From NCBI GenBank assembly GCA_964468745.1, contig CAYXVY010000153.1, positions 1 to 43,643 on the forward strand: a stretch of 43,643 nucleotides of DNA. The letters are read 5' to 3'. Positions 7,905 to 17,051 of this stretch are shown here, piece after piece (position 1 is the stretch's first letter; each line of letters opens with the position of its first letter). The notes beneath the pieces are model-generated. The model saw nothing but the letters and a program-made list of their open reading frames with translations, was not told the origin of the DNA and did no database searches. Made by a program: the position numbers and the translations under genes. The DNA comes from JACPRB01 sp964468745. Lineage in GTDB: Bacteria; Planctomycetota; MHYJ01; JACPRB01.

Positions 7905-9176
7905 ATGCGCCGCTGGATCTCGCTCGTCGGACTCCTTGCCGGAGCCGCCGGCGCCGTCGCCTTTGCCCGCGGGTGCGGAGAGGGGGTCGGGGGAGCGCCA
8001 TTCACCGATCGGCTTCCCCTGGATGCGGTCCTGTACGTCGGTGCGCCAGACGTGCGCGCGCTTGCCGCGCAATTGCGGGCGCATCCCGTCGCGCGCGACC
8101 CGGCCATCGCGCCGCTTCTCGAGCTGTATGCACGCCACGAAGCGCGCCTCAGCGGCCCGGCGGCGCTCATCGGCCGGCCGGTGAGCGGACGTCTCGAGTG
8201 GACGCTCCTTCTCAGCGGGTCGGTCGCGGCATCGGGCGAGATCGACGGATTGAAGTACGAGACGCACGACGGCCGGATCATCGTCGCGGAGACGCGCGAC
8301 GCTATCCGGCGCTTTCGCGAGGCGCCGCACCGAGCGGTCGATTTCGCGGTGCCCGGCGGCCTCGTATCGATCCGTATCGTACCGCGCGCGTTCCCCGGCG
8401 CGGCGTGGTCCGTCTGGTGCGCGCGCTGGCGCGACTTCGACGCGATCGAAGCGCGACTGGACATCAGCGCGGACGCGATCGCCATGCGAGCGCTTGCGCG
8501 CTACGCACCGGAGGCGTACGGACACGCGATCGAGCATCTCATTCAGGCGCCCCGACTGGCGGGGACCCCGGCCGACGCAGCCGCGTGGACGACGCAGATG
8601 GAGCATGCGCCGCGGCTCTGGCAGGAGATCCTCGACACGCTCCCGATTCAAGAACGACACTTCGTCGAACGCGAAGCTCCCGAGGTGGGGCGCGAGCTGG
8701 GGCGCCCCTTCGACGAAGTGATCGCGCGCCTCGGTCCGTCCTGGAGCGCCGCGGTTACGCGCGATGGACGCATCGGTGTCGCGCTGGCCGCCCATGAGAT
8801 GCCGAGACTCGCGGACGCGACGCGTCACGCGATTGCCCGCGGCGCGAATGCGGCCGCGGAGCACGGTCGCGCCCTGCGGGTTGCGATCGAGGAGGACCTC
8901 ATTCGCGTAGACGCCTGGCGCGGGCCGCTTCGTGCGGCGGCCGGGGGTATCGAGCTCGGCGAACTTGCGCTCCCGTTCGCGCCGGGCGAATACCACGCGG
9001 GTACGGTCATCGACGTTCCGGCGCTGCGCGCCGTCAAACAAATCCCGAACATCGACATGCGGTCACTGCACGAGTGGCTCGACCGGTTCGCCTGGATGCG
9101 CCGGGTCGAGGCGTGGACGCGGTACACTGATGCCGGCGCCCGCGTGGAGGCGCGCGTCACCTACGGAGAGCGCTAA
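7905..9176 (+). CDS. membrane-anchored protein of unknown function
   Basis: From ATG 7905 the product has 423 residues. RR plus a hydrophobic segment (about 4-22) acts as an uncleaved anchor or signal peptide. The remainder is a large extracytoplasmic region with alternating beta and helical stretches (PLDAVLYVGAPDVRALAAQL). This pattern recalls DUF3352-type secreted proteins, but I cannot assign it. In-frame ATGs at 7890 and 7893 overlap a TATGAT hexamer (7889-7894), so I prefer 7905, 10 bases downstream of that putative -10. Its stop TAA shares a base with the next gene's ATG (TAATG), so the GAF protein is translationally coupled and the two probably work together. Confidence 0.6.
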   Translation: MRRWISLVGLLAGAAGAVAFARGCGEGVGGAPFTDRLPLDAVLYVGAPDVRALAAQLRAHPVARDPAIAPLLELYARHEARLSGPAALIGRPVSGRLEWTLLLSGSVAASGEIDGLKYETHDGRIIVAETRDAIRRFREAPHRAVDFAVPGGLVSIRIVPRAFPGAAWSVWCARWRDFDAIEARLDISADAIAMRALARYAPEAYGHAIEHLIQAPRLAGTPADAAAWTTQMEHAPRLWQEILDTLPIQERHFVEREAPEVGRELGRPFDEVIARLGPSWSAAVTRDGRIGVALAAHEMPRLADATRHAIARGANAAAEHGRALRVAIEEDLIRVDAWRGPLRAAAGGIELGELALPFAPGEYHAGTVIDVPALRAVKQIPNIDMRSLHEWLDRFAWMRRVEAWTRYTDAGARVEARVTYGER

Positions 9177-9763
9177 TGGCGAAATTCCCCTCCGCGCCGA
9201 TTCCGCAGATCGCCCCCACGTCGAAACTCCTGCGGCAGCTCGAGGAGCGCACGGAGCAGCTCGCCATCATCAACGGCATCCTGCGCACGATCGTCAGCGG
9301 CGCCGCCCTGCCGGACATCCTGCGGGTGTTCGCCAGCAACCTCAAGACGATCGTGCCGTTCGACCGCTGCTCCATCGCGGTCTTCGATGAGAAGCGCAAA
9401 GTCTTCCACGTCCCCTACATGGTGATGGGGGGCAAGGTCCAGGAGACGCACGAGTCGGCGCGCCCGTTCGAGAGCTCGCCGCTGTCGAAAGTCATCGAGA
9501 CGCGCGAGGCGGTCGTTCGCCGCAATCTCAAAAAGGACAAGAGCGCGTTCGACACCGACACACGCTTCCTCAAGGTGGGGTTCGCGTGCGAGATGCTCCT
9601 GCCTCTACAAGTGGGGGAGAAGCCGTTCGGGACGTTCAACATGGCCGCCTTCGAATCCGACGGCCTCACGGAAGGCCACCTCAAGATCGTCGGCGAGATC
9701 ATCCCGGCGATCGCCGTGGCGGTCTGGCACCATCTCGGCAGCCAGAAATTTATTTTCCTGTAG
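9176..9763 (+). CDS. GAF-domain sensor protein
   Basis: The 195-residue soluble protein has a short N-terminal coiled coil (about 18-45, LLRQLEERTEQLAIINGILRTI) followed by one GAF domain (about 45-190; VPFDRCSIAVFDEKRKVFHV and LLPLQVGEKPFGTFNMAAF are typical strands). No output domain follows, so it could bind a ligand or redox cofactor and act through protein contacts or dimerisation. It is coupled to the upstream membrane-anchored orphan by a one-base TAATG overlap. Its 3' end overlaps the convergent ABC permease gene by 14 bases, so no terminator fits between them. Confidence 0.8.
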   Translation: MAKFPSAPIPQIAPTSKLLRQLEERTEQLAIINGILRTIVSGAALPDILRVFASNLKTIVPFDRCSIAVFDEKRKVFHVPYMVMGGKVQETHESARPFESSPLSKVIETREAVVRRNLKKDKSAFDTDTRFLKVGFACEMLLPLQVGEKPFGTFNMAAFESDGLTEGHLKIVGEIIPAIAVAVWHHLGSQKFIFL

Positions 9764-11408
9764 GGGCGCTGGCGCGGAGCGTCTTGATGCGCTTCGCTGC
9801 CCAGAGGTGCATCGCGACGCCGGCGGTCACGTAGACGACGCAGTACACTGCCATCACGCTGACGCGCGCCCCGAAGAGATCGACGTGCGTCGGAAACCCG
9901 TCACGCGTCTCGTGCGGCAGCATCGCGCTCCACTGCGCCACGATGGGAGAGAACCCGAGCGTCCACGGTCCCGGGACGTCGTGACCCCTCGCGTACGGGC
10001 GGTCGAACGACATCCAGATCGCCCAGTGAATGATCGGCAGCACCGTGAGCGCCCCGGCGACGACCGCCACGAACGCCTTCGGCGCGTTCGGCCACCGCGG
10101 CATGTACGCTGCGAGCAGAGATCCCAGTCCGCACAGCGCGAACAGCCACGGGATGACCGTCCCCAGCCCGCCCAGAAGGCAGATGAAGTCCGGCCGCCCC
10201 TCCCAGATGCCGCGCGCCATTCCTGCGGTGAACGGCGCGAACAGGAAAAACGAGACGACAAGCAGGAAGAGATTCACGAGAAGGCAGAACCGCGAGCCGC
10301 GCTGCGCGCCAGGCGCGAGCAGCAGCCTCCAGCGCCGCAGCCCTGTGAGCGCCGCGTACTTCGATTCGATGTGCGCCGGAGGCACGGCACGTTCCGTCGC
10401 GAACAGCGTCGAGATCATCGACGTCAGCAGCAGCGCCGTGCACAGCGCCCCGATGAATCCCGAGCGCAACTCGACACTCGCGGTCGCGCCATCGTACGCC
10501 ATGCCCGCGTACGAAAGCAGGATCAGCGCGAGCATGGCGAACAGGTAGTACACCCGCGGCGCGAGCGATACATCGGCGAACGGCGGGCTCAGGTTCACGA
10601 CGATTCGCAGGAAAAAAAGCCCCGTCAGCAGGACGACCAGCGCAAGAGGGATGACGTAGATGTAGAGCGCCTGCTGGAAGGCGTCCATCGTCACCACGCG
10701 GCGCCAGCCGGAGAGCCCGAGCTCCTCCGCGCTGCCCGCGTAGCCGTACGCGGCGACATAGTGTTCGAGAGCGCCGATGCCCGCGAGGCCGACGGCCACG
10801 ATCCAGAAGAGGATGGCCGCGAGCATCGCCCCCGCATACGCGCCGATCACGGCGCGCTGCGTCGACTGCACGCTCGACGAGACCGAGAGCGCCCACGCGC
10901 ACAGCAGCGTGGACAGAACGAACAAAAACGCGTAATTCGCCAGCAGCTGCCGGAATGTCACGCCGCCGAAGAGGAACGTGAGCGCCACGACTGGAATCAG
11001 CGACACGAAAATGAGGCCGACCATCGTGAGCGCCGCCGAGAACTTTCCCCACGCGATCTGGAACGGGCGCAGCCGCGTCGAGACGAGGATGTCGTACGTC
11101 TGGCGCTCGCGCTCGATCGTGATCGCCCCCGCCGCGAACGCGGGCACGATGAGGAAGACGACCGCGAGCTGGATGCACTGGCTGATCAGGTAGACGCCGC
11201 GCCCGACCGCGCTCGGATCCACCCGGTCCACGCGCCCCACCATCTCCGCCGCGAAGGCGGCGAACGCGATGAGGATCGCCGTGGTGAAGAGCAGCAGGAC
11301 GATCAGCTGCGCGAAGAAGAACCGCGCCCCGCGCGTCCCCGCCCGGAGCTCCTTCACCATCATGGGGTTGACGAAAAAATCCCCCATGCGGCCGAGCAGC
11401 GCCTTCAC
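9750..11408 (-). CDS. ABC-2 type transporter permease
   Basis: The 552-residue membrane protein has about 12 hydrophobic helices. A short cytoplasmic N-terminus carries NPMMVKELRAGTRG, and ITIERERQTYDILVSTRLRPFQIAWGKF follows the second helix: both are typical of ABC-2 permeases that pair with Nat/Ccm-type ATPases. The gene begins at GTG 11408, overlapping the ATPase stop by four bases (GTGA), so the two form one transporter. The substrate is unknown. In planctomycetes such modules next to GATase-like membrane proteins resemble the Gld-type export complexes, but that link is inference. The same frame stays open far upstream into the ATPase gene; this is a GC-rich artefact, not a fusion. Confidence 0.85.
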   Translation of the reverse strand: MKALLGRMGDFFVNPMMVKELRAGTRGARFFFAQLIVLLLFTTAILIAFAAFAAEMVGRVDRVDPSAVGRGVYLISQCIQLAVVFLIVPAFAAGAITIERERQTYDILVSTRLRPFQIAWGKFSAALTMVGLIFVSLIPVVALTFLFGGVTFRQLLANYAFLFVLSTLLCAWALSVSSSVQSTQRAVIGAYAGAMLAAILFWIVAVGLAGIGALEHYVAAYGYAGSAEELGLSGWRRVVTMDAFQQALYIYVIPLALVVLLTGLFFLRIVVNLSPPFADVSLAPRVYYLFAMLALILLSYAGMAYDGATASVELRSGFIGALCTALLLTSMISTLFATERAVPPAHIESKYAALTGLRRWRLLLAPGAQRGSRFCLLVNLFLLVVSFFLFAPFTAGMARGIWEGRPDFICLLGGLGTVIPWLFALCGLGSLLAAYMPRWPNAPKAFVAVVAGALTVLPIIHWAIWMSFDRPYARGHDVPGPWTLGFSPIVAQWSAMLPHETRDGFPTHVDLFGARVSVMAVYCVVYVTAGVAMHLWAAKRIKTLRASAPTGK

Positions 11409-12331
11409 GACACTTCTCCCTGCGTCAACTGCATGAAGAGACCTTCGAGATTCGCCGTCTCTTCGCGCATTCCGACGACCGGAATATCGTGGCTGCACAG
11501 CAGCTTCAGCAGCTCCGCCGCCTTCGCGAGATCCCCTTCGAGCTGGAACCGCACCGTCAAATCGTTGCGGACCACGTGCGACGCCACGCCGCACTCCAGC
11601 AGGAGCTTCTCCCCCTCCGCCGCCTTGTCGAGCAGAGTCAGCACGAACGCCCGCTTTCCCTGCAACTGGTCGCGGATCGAGTCGATCGGTCCCGCGGCCA
11701 CGACGCGCCCCTTCTCCATGATCGCGACCGCGTTGCAGACGTCGGAGAGCTCCGTCAGGATGTGCGACGAGAGCAGGATCGTCTTGCCCATCGTCCGCAA
11801 TTCCTTGAGGAGGGCGCGGAATTCGATGCGCGCGCGCGGATCGAGGCCCGACGCCGGCTCGTCGAGCACGAGAACTTGCGGATCGTGCAGCAGCGTCCGC
11901 GCGAGACAGAGCCGCTGCTTCATGCCCTTGGACAGCTCTCCCGCGAGTCGCGCGCTCACGCCGCCGAGATCCGTCAGCTCCATCACGGCCTCGACCGCGC
12001 GCGTGCGGTCGCGGCGGCGCAGTCCGTTCGCGGCCGCGAAGAAGTCGAGGTACTCCCACACCGTGATCCGGTCGTACACGTTGAAGAGGTCGGGCATGTA
12101 GCCGAGCACCCGTCGCACTTCGTACGGTTCCGAAGCGACGCTGTGCCCCGCCACGCGAACGTCGCCGGACGAGAGGTCGAGCAACGTCGCCAGGATGCGG
12201 ATCGTCGTCGTCTTCCCCGCGCCGTTCGGACCGATGAAGCCGAAGATGTCCCCCTTGTTCACGGTGAACGAGATGCCGCGCACCGCCTCGTGGCTGTCGT
12301 ACGACTTGGCGAGATCGCGGACCTCGATCAC
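11405..12331 (-). CDS. ABC transporter ATP-binding protein
   Basis: The 308-residue ATPase has Walker A GPNGAGKT (34-41), signature LSKGMKQR (about 135), Walker B LVLDEP followed by the D-loop SGLDPRA, and the switch histidine in LLSSHIL. The 90-residue C-terminal extension is usual for ABC-2 exporter ATPases. It starts at GTG 12331, sharing four bases with the stop of the upstream GATase-like gene, and ends with a four-base overlap into the permease gene. The three overlapping genes must be one transcription and translation unit. It would power export or membrane remodelling driven by ATP in the cytoplasm. Confidence 0.92.
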   Translation of the reverse strand: MIEVRDLAKSYDSHEAVRGISFTVNKGDIFGFIGPNGAGKTTTIRILATLLDLSSGDVRVAGHSVASEPYEVRRVLGYMPDLFNVYDRITVWEYLDFFAAANGLRRRDRTRAVEAVMELTDLGGVSARLAGELSKGMKQRLCLARTLLHDPQVLVLDEPASGLDPRARIEFRALLKELRTMGKTILLSSHILTELSDVCNAVAIMEKGRVVAAGPIDSIRDQLQGKRAFVLTLLDKAAEGEKLLLECGVASHVVRNDLTVRFQLEGDLAKAAELLKLLCSHDIPVVGMREETANLEGLFMQLTQGEVS

Positions 12332-14202
12332 GGCCCCTCCCCGAACACTTGAAGGAGACAGAGGCGCTCACTCGAGCGCGACAGGGTCGCATCGACAGCC
12401 ACAGTCTCGATCGGCGCGTCGACGATGCACAGCGCCACGCGCCCCATCAGCGCCCGGCCGGTAACGTCCTTCAGCCACGGGCGCAGGATGCGCAACTCGA
12501 AGGGAGACAGGCCTAATTCCTCGGGCTTCGGCGACTCCGACGGTCCGACGAACGCCCGCTCCGCTCCGGCCGGGACTTCCCCGAAGGGAATCAGTTGCGG
12601 CCCGCCGGCGCGACGGCCCTCGACGGCAAATCCGCGCACGATCCGCCACGGCGTGCCGTTGCTGACGCTCAGATTCGCGCCGTCCAGATTCACCCGCACG
12701 CCGCCACCGATCTCCTGCGTGCCCCGCCCGATGAACACCCTCGCCTGCCACTGCGCAAAGCCGCAGTTCCGCAGCACCCATGCGCGATCCTGACCGATCG
12801 AAAGCGACGCCTCCCGCGTGCGATACGGATGGCGCCAGTCGGTTGAGTTGAGTGCGAGATCGTGCTCGACGGGCAGCCCGATTTCGGTGCCCGGCCACGT
12901 GAGCGTGAACGCGCGCGACGCGGGCGAGAAGATCGAGAGCGCGCGCGTCCGCCGGGCGACCCCATCACCGTCGCGCGCCTCGAGAAGGACGACTTCGGAC
13001 GAAATCGTCGATGCGCCGCGAAAGAGGTAGCCCGTCGCCACGATCAGCAGAACGAATACCGCGGCGATCCCGGGGATCGTGGCGAGAAGAAGCTGCGGAC
13101 GCTCGATCCTCCGCAAGAGGACGAAGTTCGCAGGGCTGACGATCACGATGAAGGTGACGGCGATGCCGAACAGCAGGAGGAACGAAGGCAGCACGTCGTG
13201 CGCTCCGGTGAGCGCGGACGTCACCGGCGAGCCCGTCACATCGAAGCGAATCACGCCCGGCGGCGCCGCAGGCTTGACGAGGGCCTCGAGGAACCCGTGC
13301 TTCCCCTGCCAGCGGTCGAACGGCGGTCCGTCGAGATCGAACGCCACCACGATTACGCGCCCGAGCCCGCGCCTGAACTCGACGGCCTCCGGTGTTTCTG
13401 AACTCGTGAGCGGGGTGCCGTTTTTCAAGTTCTGAAATGCGAAGGAGGCCCGCAGCTCGAGGGCGCCGAACTCCTGCTCCAGCCGTGGAAGCGACGTGCG
13501 CACGCTCGAGGCGCCGAGCTGGATTGGAGCGATGAGCCGCATTCCGTCAGACGTCAGCCACGACGCGTTCGCGCCGGGGTACACGACGAGTGTGCCTCCC
13601 GCCGCAACCCATTCGAGCAGCGCGTTTATCTGCGCCGGGATCAGCTGCTCGAGCCGGTAATCGCGCAACAGGATCGCGTGAAATCCGCGGTACGCGACGG
13701 CGCGTTGCGGAAGATAGGCTTCACGGGCGGTGTACACGGACCAGAGCTCCAGTCCCGACGGCCGCGGGCCCGTGAGGGCAAGCACCGTCGGCGACGTTTC
13801 GCCCCCGGTGTAACGCCGACTTATCGACGTCTCTGTTTTTTGCTGCCAGAGAATGCGCCCCGCGGCATTGCGCACTTCGATGTTTGTCTCGCCGCCGTAG
13901 AGGGCGAGTTGCGGGACGACAAGTTGCACCTTCACCGTGGCGTGCCGCCCGATCTGCTCCTGCCGGACGACATTCGCCCCGGACTCCTGGTTGTGCACGA
14001 TCGTCACAGTGAGATCCGCATCGGTCTGGTTGCTCAGCGTCAGGACGCCGACCGCCCATGGCAGGTCTTCGTTCTGCCCGTCGAACGCGCGTTCAAAGAA
14101 GCCGGTGATGGGCGACGCGCCCGGTGGGCGATCCTGCGCCCGCGCCGGTTGCGCCACGGCGAGAACCAGCGCCGCGAGCGCAAGACCCCGAAGCAGTTTC
14201 AT
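12328..14202 (-). CDS. membrane protein with GATase1-like extracytoplasmic domain
   Basis: The product has 624 residues from ATG 14202. Residues 1-23 form a signal peptide (LALAALVLAVAQPARAQ). A beta-rich domain follows, then a class I glutamine-amidotransferase-like region (about 150-225: FHAILLRDYRLEQLIPAQINALLEWVAAGG is the usual 'aL..yV..GG' pattern) without a visible Cys-His-Glu triad, so it is probably not catalytic. Two TM helices lie near 345-365 and 372-394, then a C-terminal beta-rich domain. It precedes the ABC ATPase with a four-base overlap, so it is likely an accessory subunit of that transporter. An in-frame ATG at 14268 would hide the signal peptide and is less likely. No clear promoter is visible. 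Confidence 0.72.
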   Translation of the reverse strand: MKLLRGLALAALVLAVAQPARAQDRPPGASPITGFFERAFDGQNEDLPWAVGVLTLSNQTDADLTVTIVHNQESGANVVRQEQIGRHATVKVQLVVPQLALYGGETNIEVRNAAGRILWQQKTETSISRRYTGGETSPTVLALTGPRPSGLELWSVYTAREAYLPQRAVAYRGFHAILLRDYRLEQLIPAQINALLEWVAAGGTLVVYPGANASWLTSDGMRLIAPIQLGASSVRTSLPRLEQEFGALELRASFAFQNLKNGTPLTSSETPEAVEFRRGLGRVIVVAFDLDGPPFDRWQGKHGFLEALVKPAAPPGVIRFDVTGSPVTSALTGAHDVLPSFLLLFGIAVTFIVIVSPANFVLLRRIERPQLLLATIPGIAAVFVLLIVATGYLFRGASTISSEVVLLEARDGDGVARRTRALSIFSPASRAFTLTWPGTEIGLPVEHDLALNSTDWRHPYRTREASLSIGQDRAWVLRNCGFAQWQARVFIGRGTQEIGGGVRVNLDGANLSVSNGTPWRIVRGFAVEGRRAGGPQLIPFGEVPAGAERAFVGPSESPKPEELGLSPFELRILRPWLKDVTGRALMGRVALCIVDAPIETVAVDATLSRSSERLCLLQVFGEGP

Positions 14203-14280
14203 GAGAGTCTTAGAGATGGTAAGGCGTGCCGAACGTGTCCTCTGCGGATTGGACTCTTCGCTCGACACTTCCGCACGTGA

Positions 14281-15132
14281 TTATCGCGCGACGCCGCGCA
14301 CGACAAGCACCGGCATGGAAGCGGTGCGCAGCACCTTTTCACTCACGTGGCCGAATGCGTGCGGTCGATCGCTGGTCCCGGTCGGCGTCATGACGATGAG
14401 GTCCGCCCCGTATCGCGCCGCGTGCGCCAGCACCTCGTCCGAGGCGTCGCCGCGGACGACGAGGGCGCGCGCATGGATGTCCTCGTTCCGCAGCGTGGCG
14501 GCGCGCTGCTTGAGGTTGTCGCTGACGCGACGGACCTCTTTCAGCTGCTCGCGCGCGAGCTTGGAGTCGCCGGCGGCCCAGAGCGACTCGATGACGAAGA
14601 GCAGATGGAGCCGCGCACCGTGCTCTCGCGCCAGACGGGCGGCCGGTTCGATCGCCCTCTCGGATACGGCGGTGCCGTCGGTCGGAACGAGGATGCACTC
14701 AAGCTTGCGCTCCTTCGCGGCCGCGTCGATGGAGCGCACGAAAAGCGTCGGGATTTCCGCGCCGCGCAGAATCTTTTCCGCCACGCTGCCGAACACGAGC
14801 CGCGCCATACCGGTCCGGCCGTGCGATGCGATCGCGATCAGGTCGCACCCGTGTTCGCGCGCGGCCACGAGCACCTCTTGCGCGATGTCTCCACATCGCG
14901 TCTCCCACTGGGCGGACACGCCGCGATCGGCCAGGCGCGTCACCATGAAATCGAGATAGCTCTCAGCCTCGACTTGCAGCGTTTCGTCGTAGGGCGTGGC
15001 GGGGTTGGCCGGCGCCGGATTCACGCGGATCAGGTGCAGCACGGATCCGCGCGCGCGCAGGCGCTCGCCGGTGGTGAGCACCTGCTCCGCCAGCAGGCTG
15101 CCGTCGAGAGGGATCAGGATCCGGCTGAACAT
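14281..15132 (-). CDS. tandem universal stress protein (UspA family)
   Basis: The 283-residue cytoplasmic protein has two Usp domains (about 1-140 and 145-283). The first keeps the ATP-binding motif GRTGMARLVFGSVAEKIL (G-x2-G-x9-G-S). In the second the equivalent GTSDRPHAFGHVSEKVL lacks part of the glycine pattern and may not bind nucleotide. Fused double Usp proteins are common in environmental bacteria and respond to starvation or respiratory stress. It lies 78 bases upstream of the GATase-like/ABC gene set on the same strand and could be the first gene of that transcript. A textbook promoter sits 8 bases before its ATG, leaving no room for a Shine-Dalgarno. Confidence 0.9.
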   Translation of the reverse strand: MFSRILIPLDGSLLAEQVLTTGERLRARGSVLHLIRVNPAPANPATPYDETLQVEAESYLDFMVTRLADRGVSAQWETRCGDIAQEVLVAAREHGCDLIAIASHGRTGMARLVFGSVAEKILRGAEIPTLFVRSIDAAAKERKLECILVPTDGTAVSERAIEPAARLAREHGARLHLLFVIESLWAAGDSKLAREQLKEVRRVSDNLKQRAATLRNEDIHARALVVRGDASDEVLAHAARYGADLIVMTPTGTSDRPHAFGHVSEKVLRTASMPVLVVRGVAR

Positions 15133-15140
15133 CGAACGAC

Positions 15141-15169
15141 ATCCTAGCCACGCCGCGCGCGGTTGCCAA
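15141..15169 (-). promoter_or_regulatory. sigma70-type promoter of the Usp gene, leaderless
   Basis: TTGGCA (15169-15164), a 17-base spacer and TAGGAT (15146-15141) form a near-consensus promoter whose -10 ends 8 bases before ATG 15132. Transcription would start within a base or two of the start codon. Confidence 0.7.
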
Positions 15170-15242
15170 GATACGCGGATTATGTAGAACCTTCGGCGCC
15201 AATTGCGTATCTATAGTCAGCACTCCAAGAGGAGGGACGGCT

Positions 15243-17051
15243 TTGCAAAATCTTGTGCGTTATTGCTCGATCTCGATTGTGGCCGTGGCGCTCGTGGGCT
15301 GCGGCGGGGGCGGGGGCGGGGGAGGCGGAGGCGGGGGAGGCGGATCGCCGCCGCCACCGGCGATCGTGGTCGACATCGACGTCGACACCGACCGCGACGG
15401 CACCGTCGAGAACAACGCTGAAGACGAGACCGGCGAGGACGCGTGGACGACGCTGGCCGGCGCCGTCTTCTACTTCAATACGGATGACGACGACAACGGC
15501 GGGAGCGAGGACTACCTCAACACAGTCGTCGATGGCACCGCCGATGCCGACGATCTCGCGCGCGTCTGGGTGCAGCAGTATGCGGTTCCGGCCGGCGGGA
15601 CCGTGACCGTGCTCGTGACACCGACGGGGGCACAACCGTCCGTGCGCATCTTCCAGAAGTCCGGCGCGATCTGGACGTCCGTCTACGGCGGCGGCACCTC
15701 GTTCACGATCCCGGCCGCCGACGTGACCGCCGGAGCCGTCGAGCTCGGCATAGAAGCGCGCGCGCGCTATTCGCTCACGTGGACCGGCACCGCGACGCTG
15801 ACGCTCGAGATTCGCGACTCGGCCGCCGCGCTGGTCGGAAGCGACATCGCGATGGTCAAGTGCGCGCCGCTGCTGCTCGCGGACAACGTCTGGAAATGCG
15901 AGGAGATGCACGTCGTCGCCATCGACGACGGATTCACCGACGACAACACGCCGTTCATAACGACGCTCACCGCCGTGTGCTCAACGGCGGGCGTGACGCT
16001 GCGCACCGCGGCCGGTTCGAGCTACAGCTATGACCGCTGGATCCAGGATTCGTCCGAACCCTGCATCGAGTATCTGCCGTCCACGACGGGACGGCGCCGC
16101 GTGGACAACGTCCTGCAGTGCGCTCGCAACCGAGCCGTCGATGCATGGTGCATCGCGAATCTCTTCGACCCGGACTTCGATCTCATTCGCGAATTCGGGG
16201 CTTCATCGGTATCGATGAATTACGGCGGCAACCTCGAGGTCATCCCGCCACACAATGACGGCACGACGAATCGTCCGTGGGGCCGCATTATTGTCGGAGG
16301 CGGCACGGGGACGCTCATCGGCGGCGGCACGGTGACGCGAGTTTTTGCCATTGAATATCGCGATTTCTTCAACGCGCTTGCCTACCAGGGATCGCACCTC
16401 CAGATCCATACGGAGTGGCTCGCGGTCGGCCACGTTGACGAAGTCATCCAGGTTGTGCCCGCGCCCGCGACGGCACGCGGCTGGAAGATTGCGATCTCGT
16501 CCACGACGCTCGCCACGTCGCTCCTCTCCGGCGTGTCGAGCCCGACGAAGGTCTTCGAGGGGCGGACAACCTCCAGCTGGGAGACGACGGTCGGCGCGAT
16601 CACGGGAGACGCAGCCCTCGCGACGTACAACGCGGGCGCGCAGGTCAAACTCGATGCGATGAAGACGTACCTGAAAACGAACTGCGGGCTGACCGACGCG
16701 GACTTCGTGGAACTGCCCGTGCTGTACGAGGCAGTCAGCGGAGCGTCCGCCGCGGCATACAACCCCGGCGTCGTGAACTTCGTCGTCATTCCGTCGCCGA
16801 GCACGGGCAAGATCCACATCGTCGTGCCCGATCCGGAAGGTCCGGACAGTTCGCCGACGACTGTCGGCAGCACGGCGTTCGACGTCTGGGCCGTGGACGT
16901 CAAGGCCAAGCTCGAGGCGCTCGCGGCGCCCGGCGTGATCGTGGTCACGTTCGCGGACGTCTTCTACTCGTATCACGACCTGCTCGGCGAGGCGCATTGC
17001 GGCACGAACAGCGTGCGCACCCCGCCGGCCACTGATTGGTGGGACAAGTAA
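15243..17051 (+). CDS. peptidylarginine deiminase (PAD)-family lipoprotein
   Basis: The 602-residue protein begins at TTG 15243, six bases after AGGAGGG. A lipobox (LVGC, Cys20) is followed at once by a 14-glycine tract and a Pro stretch, a flexible tether from the membrane. An Asp-rich segment (DIDVDTDRDGTVENN, about 45) looks calcium-binding. From about residue 190 the PAD catalytic fold is clear: YDRWIQDSSEP (D269), NYGGNLEVIPPH, TEWLAVGHVDEV (H397, D399) and GEAHCGTNSVRTPP (C586). These match D350, H471, D473 and C645 of human PAD4 with similar spacing. PADs turn protein arginine into citrulline, usually with calcium. It is coupled to a HEAT protein by TAATG. The target protein is unknown. 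Confidence 0.88.
   Translation: MQNLVRYCSISIVAVALVGCGGGGGGGGGGGGGGSPPPPAIVVDIDVDTDRDGTVENNAEDETGEDAWTTLAGAVFYFNTDDDDNGGSEDYLNTVVDGTADADDLARVWVQQYAVPAGGTVTVLVTPTGAQPSVRIFQKSGAIWTSVYGGGTSFTIPAADVTAGAVELGIEARARYSLTWTGTATLTLEIRDSAAALVGSDIAMVKCAPLLLADNVWKCEEMHVVAIDDGFTDDNTPFITTLTAVCSTAGVTLRTAAGSSYSYDRWIQDSSEPCIEYLPSTTGRRRVDNVLQCARNRAVDAWCIANLFDPDFDLIREFGASSVSMNYGGNLEVIPPHNDGTTNRPWGRIIVGGGTGTLIGGGTVTRVFAIEYRDFFNALAYQGSHLQIHTEWLAVGHVDEVIQVVPAPATARGWKIAISSTTLATSLLSGVSSPTKVFEGRTTSSWETTVGAITGDAALATYNAGAQVKLDAMKTYLKTNCGLTDADFVELPVLYEAVSGASAAAYNPGVVNFVVIPSPSTGKIHIVVPDPEGPDSSPTTVGSTAFDVWAVDVKAKLEALAAPGVIVVTFADVFYSYHDLLGEAHCGTNSVRTPPATDWWDK

Noticed and set aside
9750..12392. A single 880-residue ORF spanning permease and ATPase
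   Set aside because: Only the part from GTG 11408 reads as an ABC-2 permease; the upstream part is an out-of-frame Arg/Gly-rich reading of the ATPase gene.
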